Shown here: positions 19,423-26,724 of the stretch, one piece after another
Layout of the letters: each line of letters opens with the position of its first letter
Position numbering within the stretch: the first letter of the stretch is position 1
NCBI GenBank assembly: GCA_018971195.1
Contig: JAGXBK010000014.1
Span: forward strand, 1 to 37,602
Direction of reading: 5' to 3'
DNA: 37,602 nt
From: Betaproteobacteria bacterium
GTDB lineage: Bacteria; Pseudomonadota; Gammaproteobacteria; Burkholderiales; Casimicrobiaceae
The notes under the pieces: generated by a model
Databases searched by the model: none
Seen by the model: only the letters and a program-made list of their open reading frames with translations
What the model was told of the DNA's origin: nothing
Made by a program: the position numbers and the translations under genes

Positions 19423-20778
19423 ATGAATCCAGGCGAAATCCTGCTGGTCGACGACGATCCCGACCTGCTGAAGCTCATCAGCCTGCGGCTGACTTCCGCG
19501 GGTTACCGCGTCCGCACGGCGGACTGCGGCGAGACTGCGCTCGCGGCGATCGCAGTCCAGCGTCCGGCGGTCGTGATCACCGACCTCCGGATGCCGGGAA
19601 TCGACGGCCTGCAGCTCTTCGAGGCGATCCACCGCCAGCACGCGGCACTGCCGGTGATCATCCTGACCGCGCACGGAACCATCCCCGACGCGGTCAGCGC
19701 GACGCAGCGCGGCGTGTTCGGCTATCTGACCAAGCCGTTCGACAGCCAGGACCTGTTGCAGAAAGTGGCTGCCGCGCTCGAGCTTTCGGGCGGCGAGCCG
19801 GCAGGGGGCGACAGCAAGGGAGGCGAATGGCGCGCCGGAATCATCACGCGCAGCCCGCGGATGGAAGATCTGTTGCGGCAGGCGCGACTCGTCGCGGATT
19901 CGGATGCCAGCGTGCTGATCTTCGGGGAATCCGGAACCGGGAAGGAGCTGCTCGCGCGCGCCATCCACCAGGCCAGCCGCCGGGCCACCAAGCCTTTCGT
20001 TGCCGTCAACTGCGGCGCGATTCCCGGCGATCTGCTGGAGTCCGAGCTCTTCGGCCACGCGCGAGGCGCGTTCACTGGCGCGGTGCAGGCGCACAAGGGG
20101 CTGTTCCAGGCCGCCGACGGCGGGACACTGTTCCTGGACGAAATCGGCGACATGCCGCTCCCCCTGCAGGTGAAGCTCCTGCGCGTGCTGCAGGAGGGCG
20201 AGGTGCGCCCGGTGGGTTCGACCCAGTCGATCCCCGTCGATGTCAGGGTGGTCTCGGCCACGCATCGCGACCTCGACTCCGAGCGTGCGCATGGCCACTT
20301 TCGCGAGGACCTGTTCTATCGCCTCAACGTGGTGTCGCTCAAGCTTCCGCCGTTGTCGGAGCGGCGCGAGGACATCCCGTTGCTCGCGGTCCACATTCTG
20401 CGCAACCTCGGCGAGCGCTACCGCAAGTCCGCGTCGACGCTCGCGCCCGACGCGATGGCGCTGCTGGTCGCGGCGCCATGGCCCGGGAACATTCGCCAGC
20501 TCATCAACCTGCTCGAGCAGGCGGTCGCGCTCTCCCCGACCCCGGTCATCCCCGCAACGCTGGTCCAGGCAGCGCTCAAGGAAGACGCTGCGGCGCTCGT
20601 TCCGTTCGAGGAAGCCCGCAAGACCTTCGAGCGGGATTACCTCGTCCGGCTGCTCAAGATCACCGGCGGAAACGTCACCCAGGCTGCGCAGCTCGCCAAG
20701 CGCAATCGCACCGAGTTCTACAAGCTCCTGCAGCGCCATCGCCTGGAGCCTTCGATGTTCAAGGAAGCGAAGGCGTGA
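19423..20778 (+). CDS. glrR: GlrR/QseF-like sigma-54-dependent response regulator
   Basis: A 451-aa cytoplasmic transcription activator. The receiver domain (1-120) has the acidic pocket at D10-D12, phospho-acceptor D54 in ITDLRMPG and K104 in YLTKPF. The AAA+ domain has Walker A GESGTGKE (168-175), the sigma-54 contact loop GAFTGA (215-220) and Walker B TLFLDEIGD (235-243). The C-terminal Fis-type helix-turn-helix is NVTQAAQLAKRNRTEFYKLLQRH (split here as NVTQAAQLAK and RNRTEFYKLL), as in GlrR. ATG at 19423 follows AAGGAAAG at good spacing. It is the third gene of the glrK-qseG-glrR set. In enterobacteria GlrR activates the sRNA gene glmY. Here two exact GlrR-type sites and a sigma-54 promoter lie directly downstream. 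Confidence 0.93.
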   Translation: MNPGEILLVDDDPDLLKLISLRLTSAGYRVRTADCGETALAAIAVQRPAVVITDLRMPGIDGLQLFEAIHRQHAALPVIILTAHGTIPDAVSATQRGVFGYLTKPFDSQDLLQKVAAALELSGGEPAGGDSKGGEWRAGIITRSPRMEDLLRQARLVADSDASVLIFGESGTGKELLARAIHQASRRATKPFVAVNCGAIPGDLLESELFGHARGAFTGAVQAHKGLFQAADGGTLFLDEIGDMPLPLQVKLLRVLQEGEVRPVGSTQSIPVDVRVVSATHRDLDSERAHGHFREDLFYRLNVVSLKLPPLSERREDIPLLAVHILRNLGERYRKSASTLAPDAMALLVAAPWPGNIRQLINLLEQAVALSPTPVIPATLVQAALKEDAAALVPFEEARKTFERDYLVRLLKITGGNVTQAAQLAKRNRTEFYKLLQRHRLEPSMFKEAKA

Positions 20779-20840
20779 GCCACCGGTCGGCGAAGACTGG
20801 AAACATTCCCGACGCGCGAATTACGCACTGCAGCATCGAT

Positions 20841-20858
20841 TGTCGTTGGTGAGCGACA
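20841..20858. promoter_or_regulatory. GlrR-type binding site 1
   Basis: Exact TGTC-N10-GACA, the palindromic motif bound by GlrR upstream of glmY in enterobacteria. Its centre is about 208 bp upstream of the predicted sigma-54 start point, a normal distance for an enhancer. Confidence 0.7.
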
Positions 20859-20873
20859 TCGTTTCTCGCGTCC

Positions 20874-20886
20874 TTTCAACACCTTA
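20874..20886 (+). promoter_or_regulatory. Possible IHF site
   Basis: TTTCAACACCTTA differs from the IHF consensus WATCAA-N4-TTR at one position (second base T for A). It lies between the two GlrR-type sites. IHF commonly bends DNA at sigma-54 promoters. One-mismatch hits are frequent by chance, so support is weak. Confidence 0.3.
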
Positions 20887-20905
20887 ACGAATCTGTCATT
20901 CTGGA

Positions 20906-20923
20906 TGTCGGTGCGCCGCGACA
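20906..20923. promoter_or_regulatory. GlrR-type binding site 2
   Basis: A second exact TGTC-N10-GACA, centred 65 bp after site 1 (close to a whole number of helical turns) and about 143 bp upstream of the predicted start point. Two exact copies of an 8-base spaced palindrome in about 250 bp are very unlikely by chance. Confidence 0.72.
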
Positions 20924-21031
20924 AAGCTTCGCTGCACTGCGGAGGCGCGCATGCGCCGGCTGTCGCGCCGGTGCACCGTTCGCCCTCTCGAAATCCCCGC
21001 AAGTCGCGCAATCGCATCGTCGGTGAGCTCA

Positions 21032-21047
21032 TGGCACGATGGTTGCT
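21032..21047 (+). promoter_or_regulatory. Sigma-54 promoter, full consensus
   Basis: TGGCACG-N4-TTGCT matches the -24/-12 consensus of RpoN promoters at every conserved base, with the GG and GC correctly 10 bp apart. Transcription should start near 21058-21059. It faces the 52-codon gene and lies downstream of the GlrR-type sites. A partial inverted repeat (GAAGAGGTCT at 21049-21058 and AGACCATCTTC at 21072-21082) straddles the start point. Confidence 0.85.
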
Positions 21048-21097
21048 TGAAGAGGTCTACCAACCGATCGCAGACCATCTTCGTAAAGAACACCGAC

Positions 21098-21256
21098 ATG
21101 GACACGTATTCGCCCGAACTCGCCAAGCTGTTGCACGAGGCGCGGGCCATGCAGCCGGGCGGCGCCAAGGCCGAACGGGACGACGAAAAGCGCGAGCAGG
21201 AAGCTGCGCTCGAGGAGCTCGCCGAGCGGATCAGCGCCGCGCGCAGCATCGTCTGA
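21098..21256 (+). CDS. Small acidic protein encoded by the sigma-54 unit (52 aa)
   Basis: A 52-aa frame beginning MDTYSPELAKLLHEARAM and continuing as a highly charged, probably helical stretch rich in Glu, Ala and Arg. There is no signal peptide, membrane segment or cysteine, so it would be cytoplasmic. Third codon positions are almost all G or C, like genuine genes in this genome. The start codon is about 39 nt after the predicted sigma-54 start point. The ribosome site is poor (TAAAGAA, 8-9 nt upstream), which leaves open that translation is weak or controlled, or that the transcript acts as RNA. I do not recognise the protein. It is the only gene between the promoter and the terminator at 21337. 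Confidence 0.6.
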   Translation: MDTYSPELAKLLHEARAMQPGGAKAERDDEKREQEAALEELAERISAARSIV

Positions 21257-21267
21257 ATTTACGCGTC

Positions 21268-21318
21268 GCCGGGGCGGCTTGATCCCCCGGCACGCTGGCA
21301 AGGCGCGCGTCGCGCGCC
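21268..21318 (+). ncRNA. Two strong hairpins in the 3' part of the sigma-54 transcript
   Basis: Hairpin A: GCCGGGG (21268-21274) pairs with CCCCGGC (21285-21291). Hairpin B: GGCGCGCG (21302-21309) is followed by its exact complement (21311-21318), a near-perfect palindrome with one central base. Together with the terminator they give about 100 nt of structured RNA after the small gene. This would suit a 3'-derived or dual-function small RNA. A role is inferred, not shown. Confidence 0.45.
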
Positions 21319-21336
21319 AAGCTATCGGAACCCCCT

Positions 21337-21365
21337 TGCCCGCCTCCTCCTGCGGGCATTTTTTT
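21337..21365 (+). terminator. Intrinsic terminator of the sigma-54 unit
   Basis: TGCCCGC and GCGGGCA arms (7 bp, 8-nt loop) are followed by seven T residues on the plus strand. On the minus strand, which would serve thyA, there is no T-tract. The predicted transcript from the sigma-54 promoter is therefore about 307 nt. Confidence 0.85.
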
Positions 21366-21370
21366 GCCCA

Positions 21371-22165
21371 TCAGACGGCGACCGGCGCCTTGATCGCGGG
21401 GTGCGACGCGTAGCCGGAGATCTCGAAATCCTCGAACGCGTAATCGAAAATCGTCGCCGGCCTGCGGCGCAGGACGAGGCGCGGCAGCGGCAGCGGCACC
21501 CGGGCGAGCTGGACCTCGACCTGCTCGAGGTGGTTGAGATACAGGTGACAGTCGCCACCCGTCCAGACGAAATCCCCGACGTCGAGATCGCACTGCTGGG
21601 CCAGCATGTGGGTCAACAGTGCATACGAGGCGATGTTGAACGGGACGCCGAGGAAGACGTCGGCACTGCGCTGGTAGAGCTGGCACGACAGGCGCCCCTC
21701 GGCGACGTAGAACTGGAACAGCAGGTGGCAAGGTGGCAGCTTCATCCGCGGGATGTCGGCGACGTTCCAGGCCGAGACGATCAGGCGCCGCGAATTTGGG
21801 TTGCGGCGCAACTCGGCGACCAGGTTCGCCACCTGGTCGATGTGCGTCCCGTCGGGGCCCGGCCAGTTGCGCCACTGGAAGCCGTAGATGGGGCCGAGGT
21901 CGCCGTTGGCGTCGGCCCATTCGTCCCAGATCGTCACCCCTGCCGCCTGCAGCGAGCGAACGTTGGTCTCGCCGCGCAGGAACCACAGGAGCTCGTGGAT
22001 GATGGAGCGCGTGTGCAGCTTCTTGGTCGTCACCAGCGGAAAACCGTGGGCGAGGTCGAAGCGCATCTGGTAGCCGAGGACCGACAGCGTCCCGGTTCCG
22101 GTGCGGTCGTCCTTGCGATGCCCGTGGTCGCGCACATGGCGCATGAAGTCGAGATAGGCCTGCAT
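21371..22165 (-). CDS. thyA: Thymidylate synthase
   Basis: A 264-aa cytoplasmic enzyme, the same length as E. coli ThyA. It makes dTMP from dUMP with methylenetetrahydrofolate and yields dihydrofolate for FolA. Catalytic C146 lies in [25 protein letters not shown] and GETNVRSL near the N-terminus, IYGFQWRNW and [20 protein letters not shown] (dUMP and folate binding) are all intact. The frame ends VAV, as usual. ATG at 22165 is the family start. It is 48 bp downstream of aroC on the same strand. Confidence 0.98.
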   Translation of the reverse strand: MQAYLDFMRHVRDHGHRKDDRTGTGTLSVLGYQMRFDLAHGFPLVTTKKLHTRSIIHELLWFLRGETNVRSLQAAGVTIWDEWADANGDLGPIYGFQWRNWPGPDGTHIDQVANLVAELRRNPNSRRLIVSAWNVADIPRMKLPPCHLLFQFYVAEGRLSCQLYQRSADVFLGVPFNIASYALLTHMLAQQCDLDVGDFVWTGGDCHLYLNHLEQVEVQLARVPLPLPRLVLRRRPATIFDYAFEDFEISGYASHPAIKAPVAV

Positions 22166-22213
22166 CAGCGCGTCGTCGGGGGATTCTCGCCGGCCTGGCG
22201 GGATTGCACGGAC

Positions 22214-23377
22214 CTAGGCTTCGTCGGGATCGGGATCGTCGACGGCGCTGCCCGACCGCAGGCGGGCGATGACGTCGGCGGGAGCGCGCGCGGCGATCCG
22301 CGGCGTCGTCACGACGACGTCGGCGTTCTGCGCGCGATGGCGCAGCGCGTGGTCCATCAGCACGCAGGCGAGCATCGCCTCGGCGATCGGAGTCGCGCGG
22401 ATGCCGACGCAGGGGTCGTGGCGGCCATGCGTGTTGACGATCACCGGCCGGCCCGCCTTGTCGATCGAATGCCGGTCGAGCCGGATCGACGACGTCGGCT
22501 TGACGGCGATCGCCACGACGATGTCCTGCCCCGTCGAGATGCCGCCCAGGATGCCGCCCGCCTGGTTGCCGAGGAATCCTTCCGGTGCCATTTCGTCGGA
22601 ATGCGCGGTTCCGCGCTGCGCGACGGCTGCGAATCCGGCGCCGATCTCGACGCCCTTGACCGCGTTGATGCCCATCATCGCGTGCGCGATGTCGGCATCG
22701 AGCTTGCCGTAGACCGGCTCGCCCCAGCCGACCGGAACGCCCGTCGCGACGACCTCGATGCGCGCGCCGCAGGAGTCGCCCGACTTGCGCAGTCCGTCCA
22801 TGTAGGCCTCGAGTGCCGGGACGGCCGATGCGCTGGCGACGAAGAACGGGTTCGCATCGACGTGCTCCCAGCCCTCGAACGGAACCGCGTTCTCGCCGAG
22901 TTGCGTCAGGTGGCCGCGGATCGCGACGCCATGGCGCTCGGCGAGCCACTTGCGCGCGATCGCGCCCGCGGCCACGCGCACCGCAGTCTCGCGCGCCGAC
23001 TGCCGGCCGCCGCCGCGATAGTCGCGGATCCCGTACTTCTGCCAGTAGGTGTAGTCGGCGTGCCCCGGACGAAACGTGTCGGCGATGCTCGCGTAATCCT
23101 TGCTGCGCTGATCCTCGTTGCGGATCAGGAGCGCGATCGGCGTGCCGGTCGTCCTGCCCTCGAACACGCCGGACAGGATCTCGACGGTGTCGGACTCGCG
23201 GCGCTGCGTCACGTGACGCGACGTGCCCGGCTTGCGGCGGTCGAGGTCGCGCTGGATGTCGGCTTCGCCGATCGCCAGGCCCGGCGGGCAGCCGTCGACG
23301 ACGCAGCCGATTGCCGGGCCGTGCGATTCGCCGAACGACGTGACGCAAAAGAGCGTGCCGAAGGTGTTGCCTGACAT
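22214..23377 (-). CDS. aroC: Chorismate synthase
   Basis: A 387-aa cytoplasmic FMN-dependent lyase that makes chorismate from EPSP, the last shikimate step. Signatures: [19 protein letters not shown], then [23 protein letters not shown] (read as [13 protein letters not shown] and [10 protein letters not shown]), and [15 protein letters not shown]. The phrase [18 protein letters not shown] and the C-terminal [16 protein letters not shown] also match. ATG at 23377 gives [10 protein letters not shown], the usual opening. The ribosome site is weak. It follows the MFS transporter gene by 95 bp and precedes thyA. Confidence 0.97.
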   Translation of the reverse strand: MSGNTFGTLFCVTSFGESHGPAIGCVVDGCPPGLAIGEADIQRDLDRRKPGTSRHVTQRRESDTVEILSGVFEGRTTGTPIALLIRNEDQRSKDYASIADTFRPGHADYTYWQKYGIRDYRGGGRQSARETAVRVAAGAIARKWLAERHGVAIRGHLTQLGENAVPFEGWEHVDANPFFVASASAVPALEAYMDGLRKSGDSCGARIEVVATGVPVGWGEPVYGKLDADIAHAMMGINAVKGVEIGAGFAAVAQRGTAHSDEMAPEGFLGNQAGGILGGISTGQDIVVAIAVKPTSSIRLDRHSIDKAGRPVIVNTHGRHDPCVGIRATPIAEAMLACVLMDHALRHRAQNADVVVTTPRIAARAPADVIARLRSGSAVDDPDPDEA

Positions 23378-23472
23378 GGCGATGCTGCGATGGGACGGGC
23401 CGAATCGAATATAGCACGCAGGCGGCGTCGGCCCCGGCGCGACCGGTGCCGCGGCGACGATCGCGCGCTCGT

Positions 23473-24867
23473 TCAGCGCCGCATCCACCGTTGCCGGCGC
23501 GATCGGGACCGCGCGCATCGCCCGAACGATGAACGCAACAGCGGGATCCGGAACATTCTCCGCAGCCACGCGAGGAACCGCATCGGGAACTCGGGTACCC
23601 GCGCGTAGATGTAGACCGCGACGACGCCGTTCAGGACGCCGACGATCAGGAACAGCTCGGGAATGGTCAGACCCGCTTCGAGCAGGCCGATGGCGACGAG
23701 CGCCGACACGACGATGAACAGCGCGTTCAGGATGTTGTTCGCGGCGATGATCCGCGACCGGTGCGAGGGCTGCGAGCGCGCCTGGAGCAGCGCATAGAGC
23801 GGCACCGTGTAGAACCCGCCGAAGACCCCCAGCAGCACGATGTCGGCGATGATCCGCCAGTCTGCCGCTGCGGCAATGAACGCGGACACCGTGCCGCTCG
23901 CCGCGGGGGCGATGTGCCGCGTGGCGAGCCACAGGTCGATCGCGAACAGCGTCAGGCCGATCGAGCCGAAGGGCACGATGCCGATCTCGACCTTGCGTCC
24001 CGACATGCGTTCGCACATCAGCGAGCCTGCGCCGATGCCGATCGAGAACAGTGCCAGCAGCAGCGTGAATACGTGCTCGTCGCCGCCCAGGACGCCTCGC
24101 GCGAACTCGGGAAGTTGCGCGAGATAGATCGCGCCGTAGAACCAGAACCACGAGATCCCGAGCATCGAGCGCCACACCAGGAGGTTGCGGTGCGCGATTT
24201 TCAGGTTCGCCCAGGTCTCGGTGAACAGGTTCCAGTTGATCATGAGGTCGGGCGCGACTGCCGGGGTGTGGGGGATCTTCCGGCTCGCGAGCCAGCCGAA
24301 GATCGCGATGGCGATCGTCAGCGCCGCAGCCCAGGTGGTGCCCGCCGGCTTGATCGCGACCACCAGACCGCCCGCGATGGTTCCGAGCAGGATGGCGACG
24401 AAGGTCCCCATTTCGACCATGCCATTGCCGCCGGTGAGCTCCCCGATCGTCAGGTGCTGGGGCAGGATCGCGTACTTGACCGGGCCGAACAGCGTCGAGT
24501 GGACGCCCAGCAGCGCGAGTGCCACGAACAGGACTGCGATGCTGCCGGTCACGAAGCCGACGCCGCCGATCGCCATGATCGCGATTTCGAACAGCTTGAT
24601 CAGCCGGATCAGCCGCGATTTCTCGTACTTGTCGGCGAGCTGTCCCGAGGTCGCCGACAGCAGCATGAACGGGAAGATGAACAGCGCCCCGATCAGGTTG
24701 ACGATCATGCCGGGGTCGACGTGGACGAGGTGGGTCGCCTCGAAGGTCACGAACACGACGAACGCGTTCTTGAACACGTTGTCGTTGGCGGCGGCCGCGA
24801 ACTGCGTCCAGAAGAACGGCGCGAAGCGGCGCTGGCGCAGCAGCGAGAACTGGTTGGGGGCCCTCAT
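23473..24867 (-). CDS. MFS transporter, LplT-like
   Basis: A 464-aa inner-membrane protein with about 12 hydrophobic segments. The N-terminal part, [21 protein letters not shown] and [22 protein letters not shown], and [13 protein letters not shown] resemble the lysophospholipid transporter LplT, including the MFS domains fused to acyltransferases. It may therefore flip lysophospholipids inward, but here no acyltransferase domain or neighbouring acyltransferase gene is present. The C-terminal tail is very basic ([17 protein letters not shown]). ATG at 24867 overlaps the xseA stop codon by the ATGA arrangement, so the two are translationally coupled. Confidence 0.85.
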   Translation of the reverse strand: MRAPNQFSLLRQRRFAPFFWTQFAAAANDNVFKNAFVVFVTFEATHLVHVDPGMIVNLIGALFIFPFMLLSATSGQLADKYEKSRLIRLIKLFEIAIMAIGGVGFVTGSIAVLFVALALLGVHSTLFGPVKYAILPQHLTIGELTGGNGMVEMGTFVAILLGTIAGGLVVAIKPAGTTWAAALTIAIAIFGWLASRKIPHTPAVAPDLMINWNLFTETWANLKIAHRNLLVWRSMLGISWFWFYGAIYLAQLPEFARGVLGGDEHVFTLLLALFSIGIGAGSLMCERMSGRKVEIGIVPFGSIGLTLFAIDLWLATRHIAPAASGTVSAFIAAAADWRIIADIVLLGVFGGFYTVPLYALLQARSQPSHRSRIIAANNILNALFIVVSALVAIGLLEAGLTIPELFLIVGVLNGVVAVYIYARVPEFPMRFLAWLRRMFRIPLLRSSFGRCARSRSRRQRWMRR

Positions 24868-26282
24868 GGGGGGCCTTGCGCCACGGCCGGCGGCTCGGTC
24901 GACACCACCTCGGCCTGCGCGCGCCCCTGGGCGAACGTCAGGCTGAGGTTTTCCCCGACGGCGAGTTGCCGCGAGTCGGTGACGACGACGTTGCCTCGCT
25001 GCTGGACGATGGCGTAGCCCCGATCGAGCACTGCGACGGGACTGAGATGCGCCAGCGCGTCGGCCAAGCGCTCGACGTCCAACGACATGCGGGCGAGGCG
25101 GTTGCGGCCCGCTCTTGCGAGATCGCGCGACGCAGCCGCGACGCGTTGCACCTGCGGCACCGGCGCGTGAAGCTCGCGCAGCAGGCGCAGCTGCGCGACC
25201 GCGACGCGCTGCAACAGCCGGTCGCGCTGCAGCGTCCAGGCCCGCGTCAGTCGTTCTCCAAGGCGTTGCGTTCGCTCCGCCTGCTGGGCGAGCCGGGCCG
25301 CCGGATGGACGAGGCGCTGCGCAGCGAGGTCGAGGCGCTGCGCGCGGGTGTCGAGGCCGTGACGCCAGGCGCGCGCGACGCGCTGCCCGAGCGGCCCGAC
25401 GACATTGCGCAGCGCCTCGCGATCGGGCACGACCAGCGCGGCAGCCGCCGTCGGCGTCGCGGCTCGGACGTCGGCGACAAAATCGCAGATCGTGAAGTCG
25501 GTCTCGTGGCCGACCCCGGAGACGACGGGAAGCCTCGACTCGAGGACCGCACGGGCGAGGGTTTCCTCGTTGAACGCCCACAGGTCCTCCAGCGATCCTC
25601 CGCCGCGGCAGACGATCAGCACGTCGACTTCGTTGCGCTGGTTCGCCGTGCGGATGGCGGCCGCGAGCTCGTCGGCGGCGCCCGCGCCCTGCACGGACGA
25701 TGGGTAGATGACCACGCCCATCGCCGGGTAGCGTCGCTGGAGTGTGGTCAGCACGTCGCGCAGCGCCGCGGCTTGGCGCGACGTGACGACGCCGACGCGG
25801 CGGGGAAAGCGCGGCAGCTCGCGCTTGCGGGCGGGATCGAACCAGCCCGCGGCCTCCAGGGCCGTTTTCATCCGCAGGAATCGCTCGTAGAGCGCGCCGA
25901 GGCCGGCCAGACGCGCCGTCTCGACGCTCAACTGGAAATCGCCGCGGGCGTCGTAGATCGTCGGTATCGCGCGAACTTCGACCGCGAGGCCGTCGCGCAG
26001 GGTGAACGACAGTCCCTGTGCCTTGTGCCTGAAGAACACGCAGCGTACCTGCGCCGACGCATCCTTCAGCGTGAAATACGAATGCCCCGAGGCCGCGCGC
26101 GTGAAACCGGAGATCTCACCGCTCACCCACAGCAGCCCGAGGTGGCGCTCGAGCAACAGTCGCGCCGACGACACGAGCAGCGATACCGGAACCACCGCCG
26201 AACCCGCGACCGGCTCGCCGGTCGCGGCCGGGTCGAGGTCGACGCCACCGCCGGCGGGCTTGCGCGGTGCATCAACAGTCAT
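24864..26282 (-). CDS. xseA: Exodeoxyribonuclease VII large subunit
   Basis: A 472-aa nuclease subunit that degrades single-stranded DNA together with XseB. The N-terminal OB fold is seen as [20 protein letters not shown] and [14 protein letters not shown]. The catalytic domain has [37 protein letters not shown] and [17 protein letters not shown]. Then comes a long helical region rich in Arg and Leu, and a C-terminal [16 protein letters not shown] segment. ATG at 26282 was chosen although its ribosome site is weak. The frame continues upstream only to a TTG at 26354, which would overlap the predicted -35 element. No xseB is seen in the window. Confidence 0.95.
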   Translation of the reverse strand: MTVDAPRKPAGGGVDLDPAATGEPVAGSAVVPVSLLVSSARLLLERHLGLLWVSGEISGFTRAASGHSYFTLKDASAQVRCVFFRHKAQGLSFTLRDGLAVEVRAIPTIYDARGDFQLSVETARLAGLGALYERFLRMKTALEAAGWFDPARKRELPRFPRRVGVVTSRQAAALRDVLTTLQRRYPAMGVVIYPSSVQGAGAADELAAAIRTANQRNEVDVLIVCRGGGSLEDLWAFNEETLARAVLESRLPVVSGVGHETDFTICDFVADVRAATPTAAAALVVPDREALRNVVGPLGQRVARAWRHGLDTRAQRLDLAAQRLVHPAARLAQQAERTQRLGERLTRAWTLQRDRLLQRVAVAQLRLLRELHAPVPQVQRVAAASRDLARAGRNRLARMSLDVERLADALAHLSPVAVLDRGYAIVQQRGNVVVTDSRQLAVGENLSLTFAQGRAQAEVVSTEPPAVAQGPP

Positions 26283-26325
26283 CGCGTCTCGCCGCGGGAC
26301 ATGGGTGAACTGCGTTCGACATTCT

Positions 26326-26354
26326 TTTATGAACGTGACAATTGTCCATGACAA
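26326..26354 (-). promoter_or_regulatory. Candidate sigma-70 promoter for xseA
   Basis: On the minus strand TTGTCA (5 of 6 to the -35 consensus) and CATAAA (4 of 6 to the -10) are exactly 17 bp apart. Transcription would begin about 35-40 nt before the ATG at 26282. Confidence 0.45.
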
Positions 26355-26673
26355 ACATGCCCATCACCCCTGTCATTGCCCTGTCATCGACCGGTGACCT
26401 TACCCTCGCCAGAACTCGGATCGACGCTCAAAGCGCTGCGGGCGTCAGATTCCAGATGATTGAATCAATGGAATATTTTTCCGGCGCAAATTTGGTCAGC
26501 GCTGCCTTTTCCCAGTCCCGCGCATGACTTAGCGCGCGAATTTACAAGATATGCACATCACTATCCACAAGTTTTGTGGAAAACATCGACCAACCGAATG
26601 CCGGGCCCGCCCGGAAAGCCTTATCCGGCGCCGTTTTCCGAGGTGTGCGATGGGCGCACTGGCACTGCGGGCA

Positions 26674-26702
26674 ATGACGCGGCATGCCGCGCCGGTTAGA
26701 AT
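26674..26702 (+). promoter_or_regulatory. Candidate sigma-70 promoter for glnS
   Basis: ATGACG and TAGAAT are 17 bp apart. RNA would start near 26709, just at the AAGGA ribosome site, giving a very short leader before the ATG at 26725. This supports that start over longer in-frame ones. Confidence 0.4.
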
Positions 26703-26724
26703 TCCATCAAGGATCCGCTTGTTC

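Larger units (their letters stand above)
20779..21031 (+). promoter_or_regulatory. Upstream regulatory region of the sigma-54 unit
   Basis: About 250 bp without a credible gene, between glrR and the sigma-54 promoter. No terminator follows glrR, so glrR messages might read into the next unit. The region holds two TGTC-N10-GACA sites, a one-mismatch IHF-like site and one further TGTC half-site at 20961-20964 whose partner is degenerate (ACCG). This is the layout of an enhancer region. Confidence 0.65.
26283..26724. other. AT-rich intergenic region between divergent xseA and glnS
   Basis: 442 bp with no credible gene and a clear drop in G+C in the middle (about 26300-26590). It contains candidate promoters for both neighbours. 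At 26566-26582 there is an inverted repeat TCCACA-AGTTT-TGTGGA whose left arm, TATCCACA, resembles a DnaA box. A 12-bp palindrome, GCGGCATGCCGC, lies near 26680. Nothing else stands out. Confidence 0.5.

Noticed and set aside
20951-21097. Longer N-terminal start (20951) for the 52-aa protein
   Set aside because: The extension would begin upstream of the sigma-54 promoter, and its residues look like translated regulatory DNA.
26559-26590. DnaA-box-like sequence as a replication origin
   Set aside because: Only one imperfect box pair, and no dnaA, dnaN, parAB or gidA genes nearby. Not enough for an origin call.
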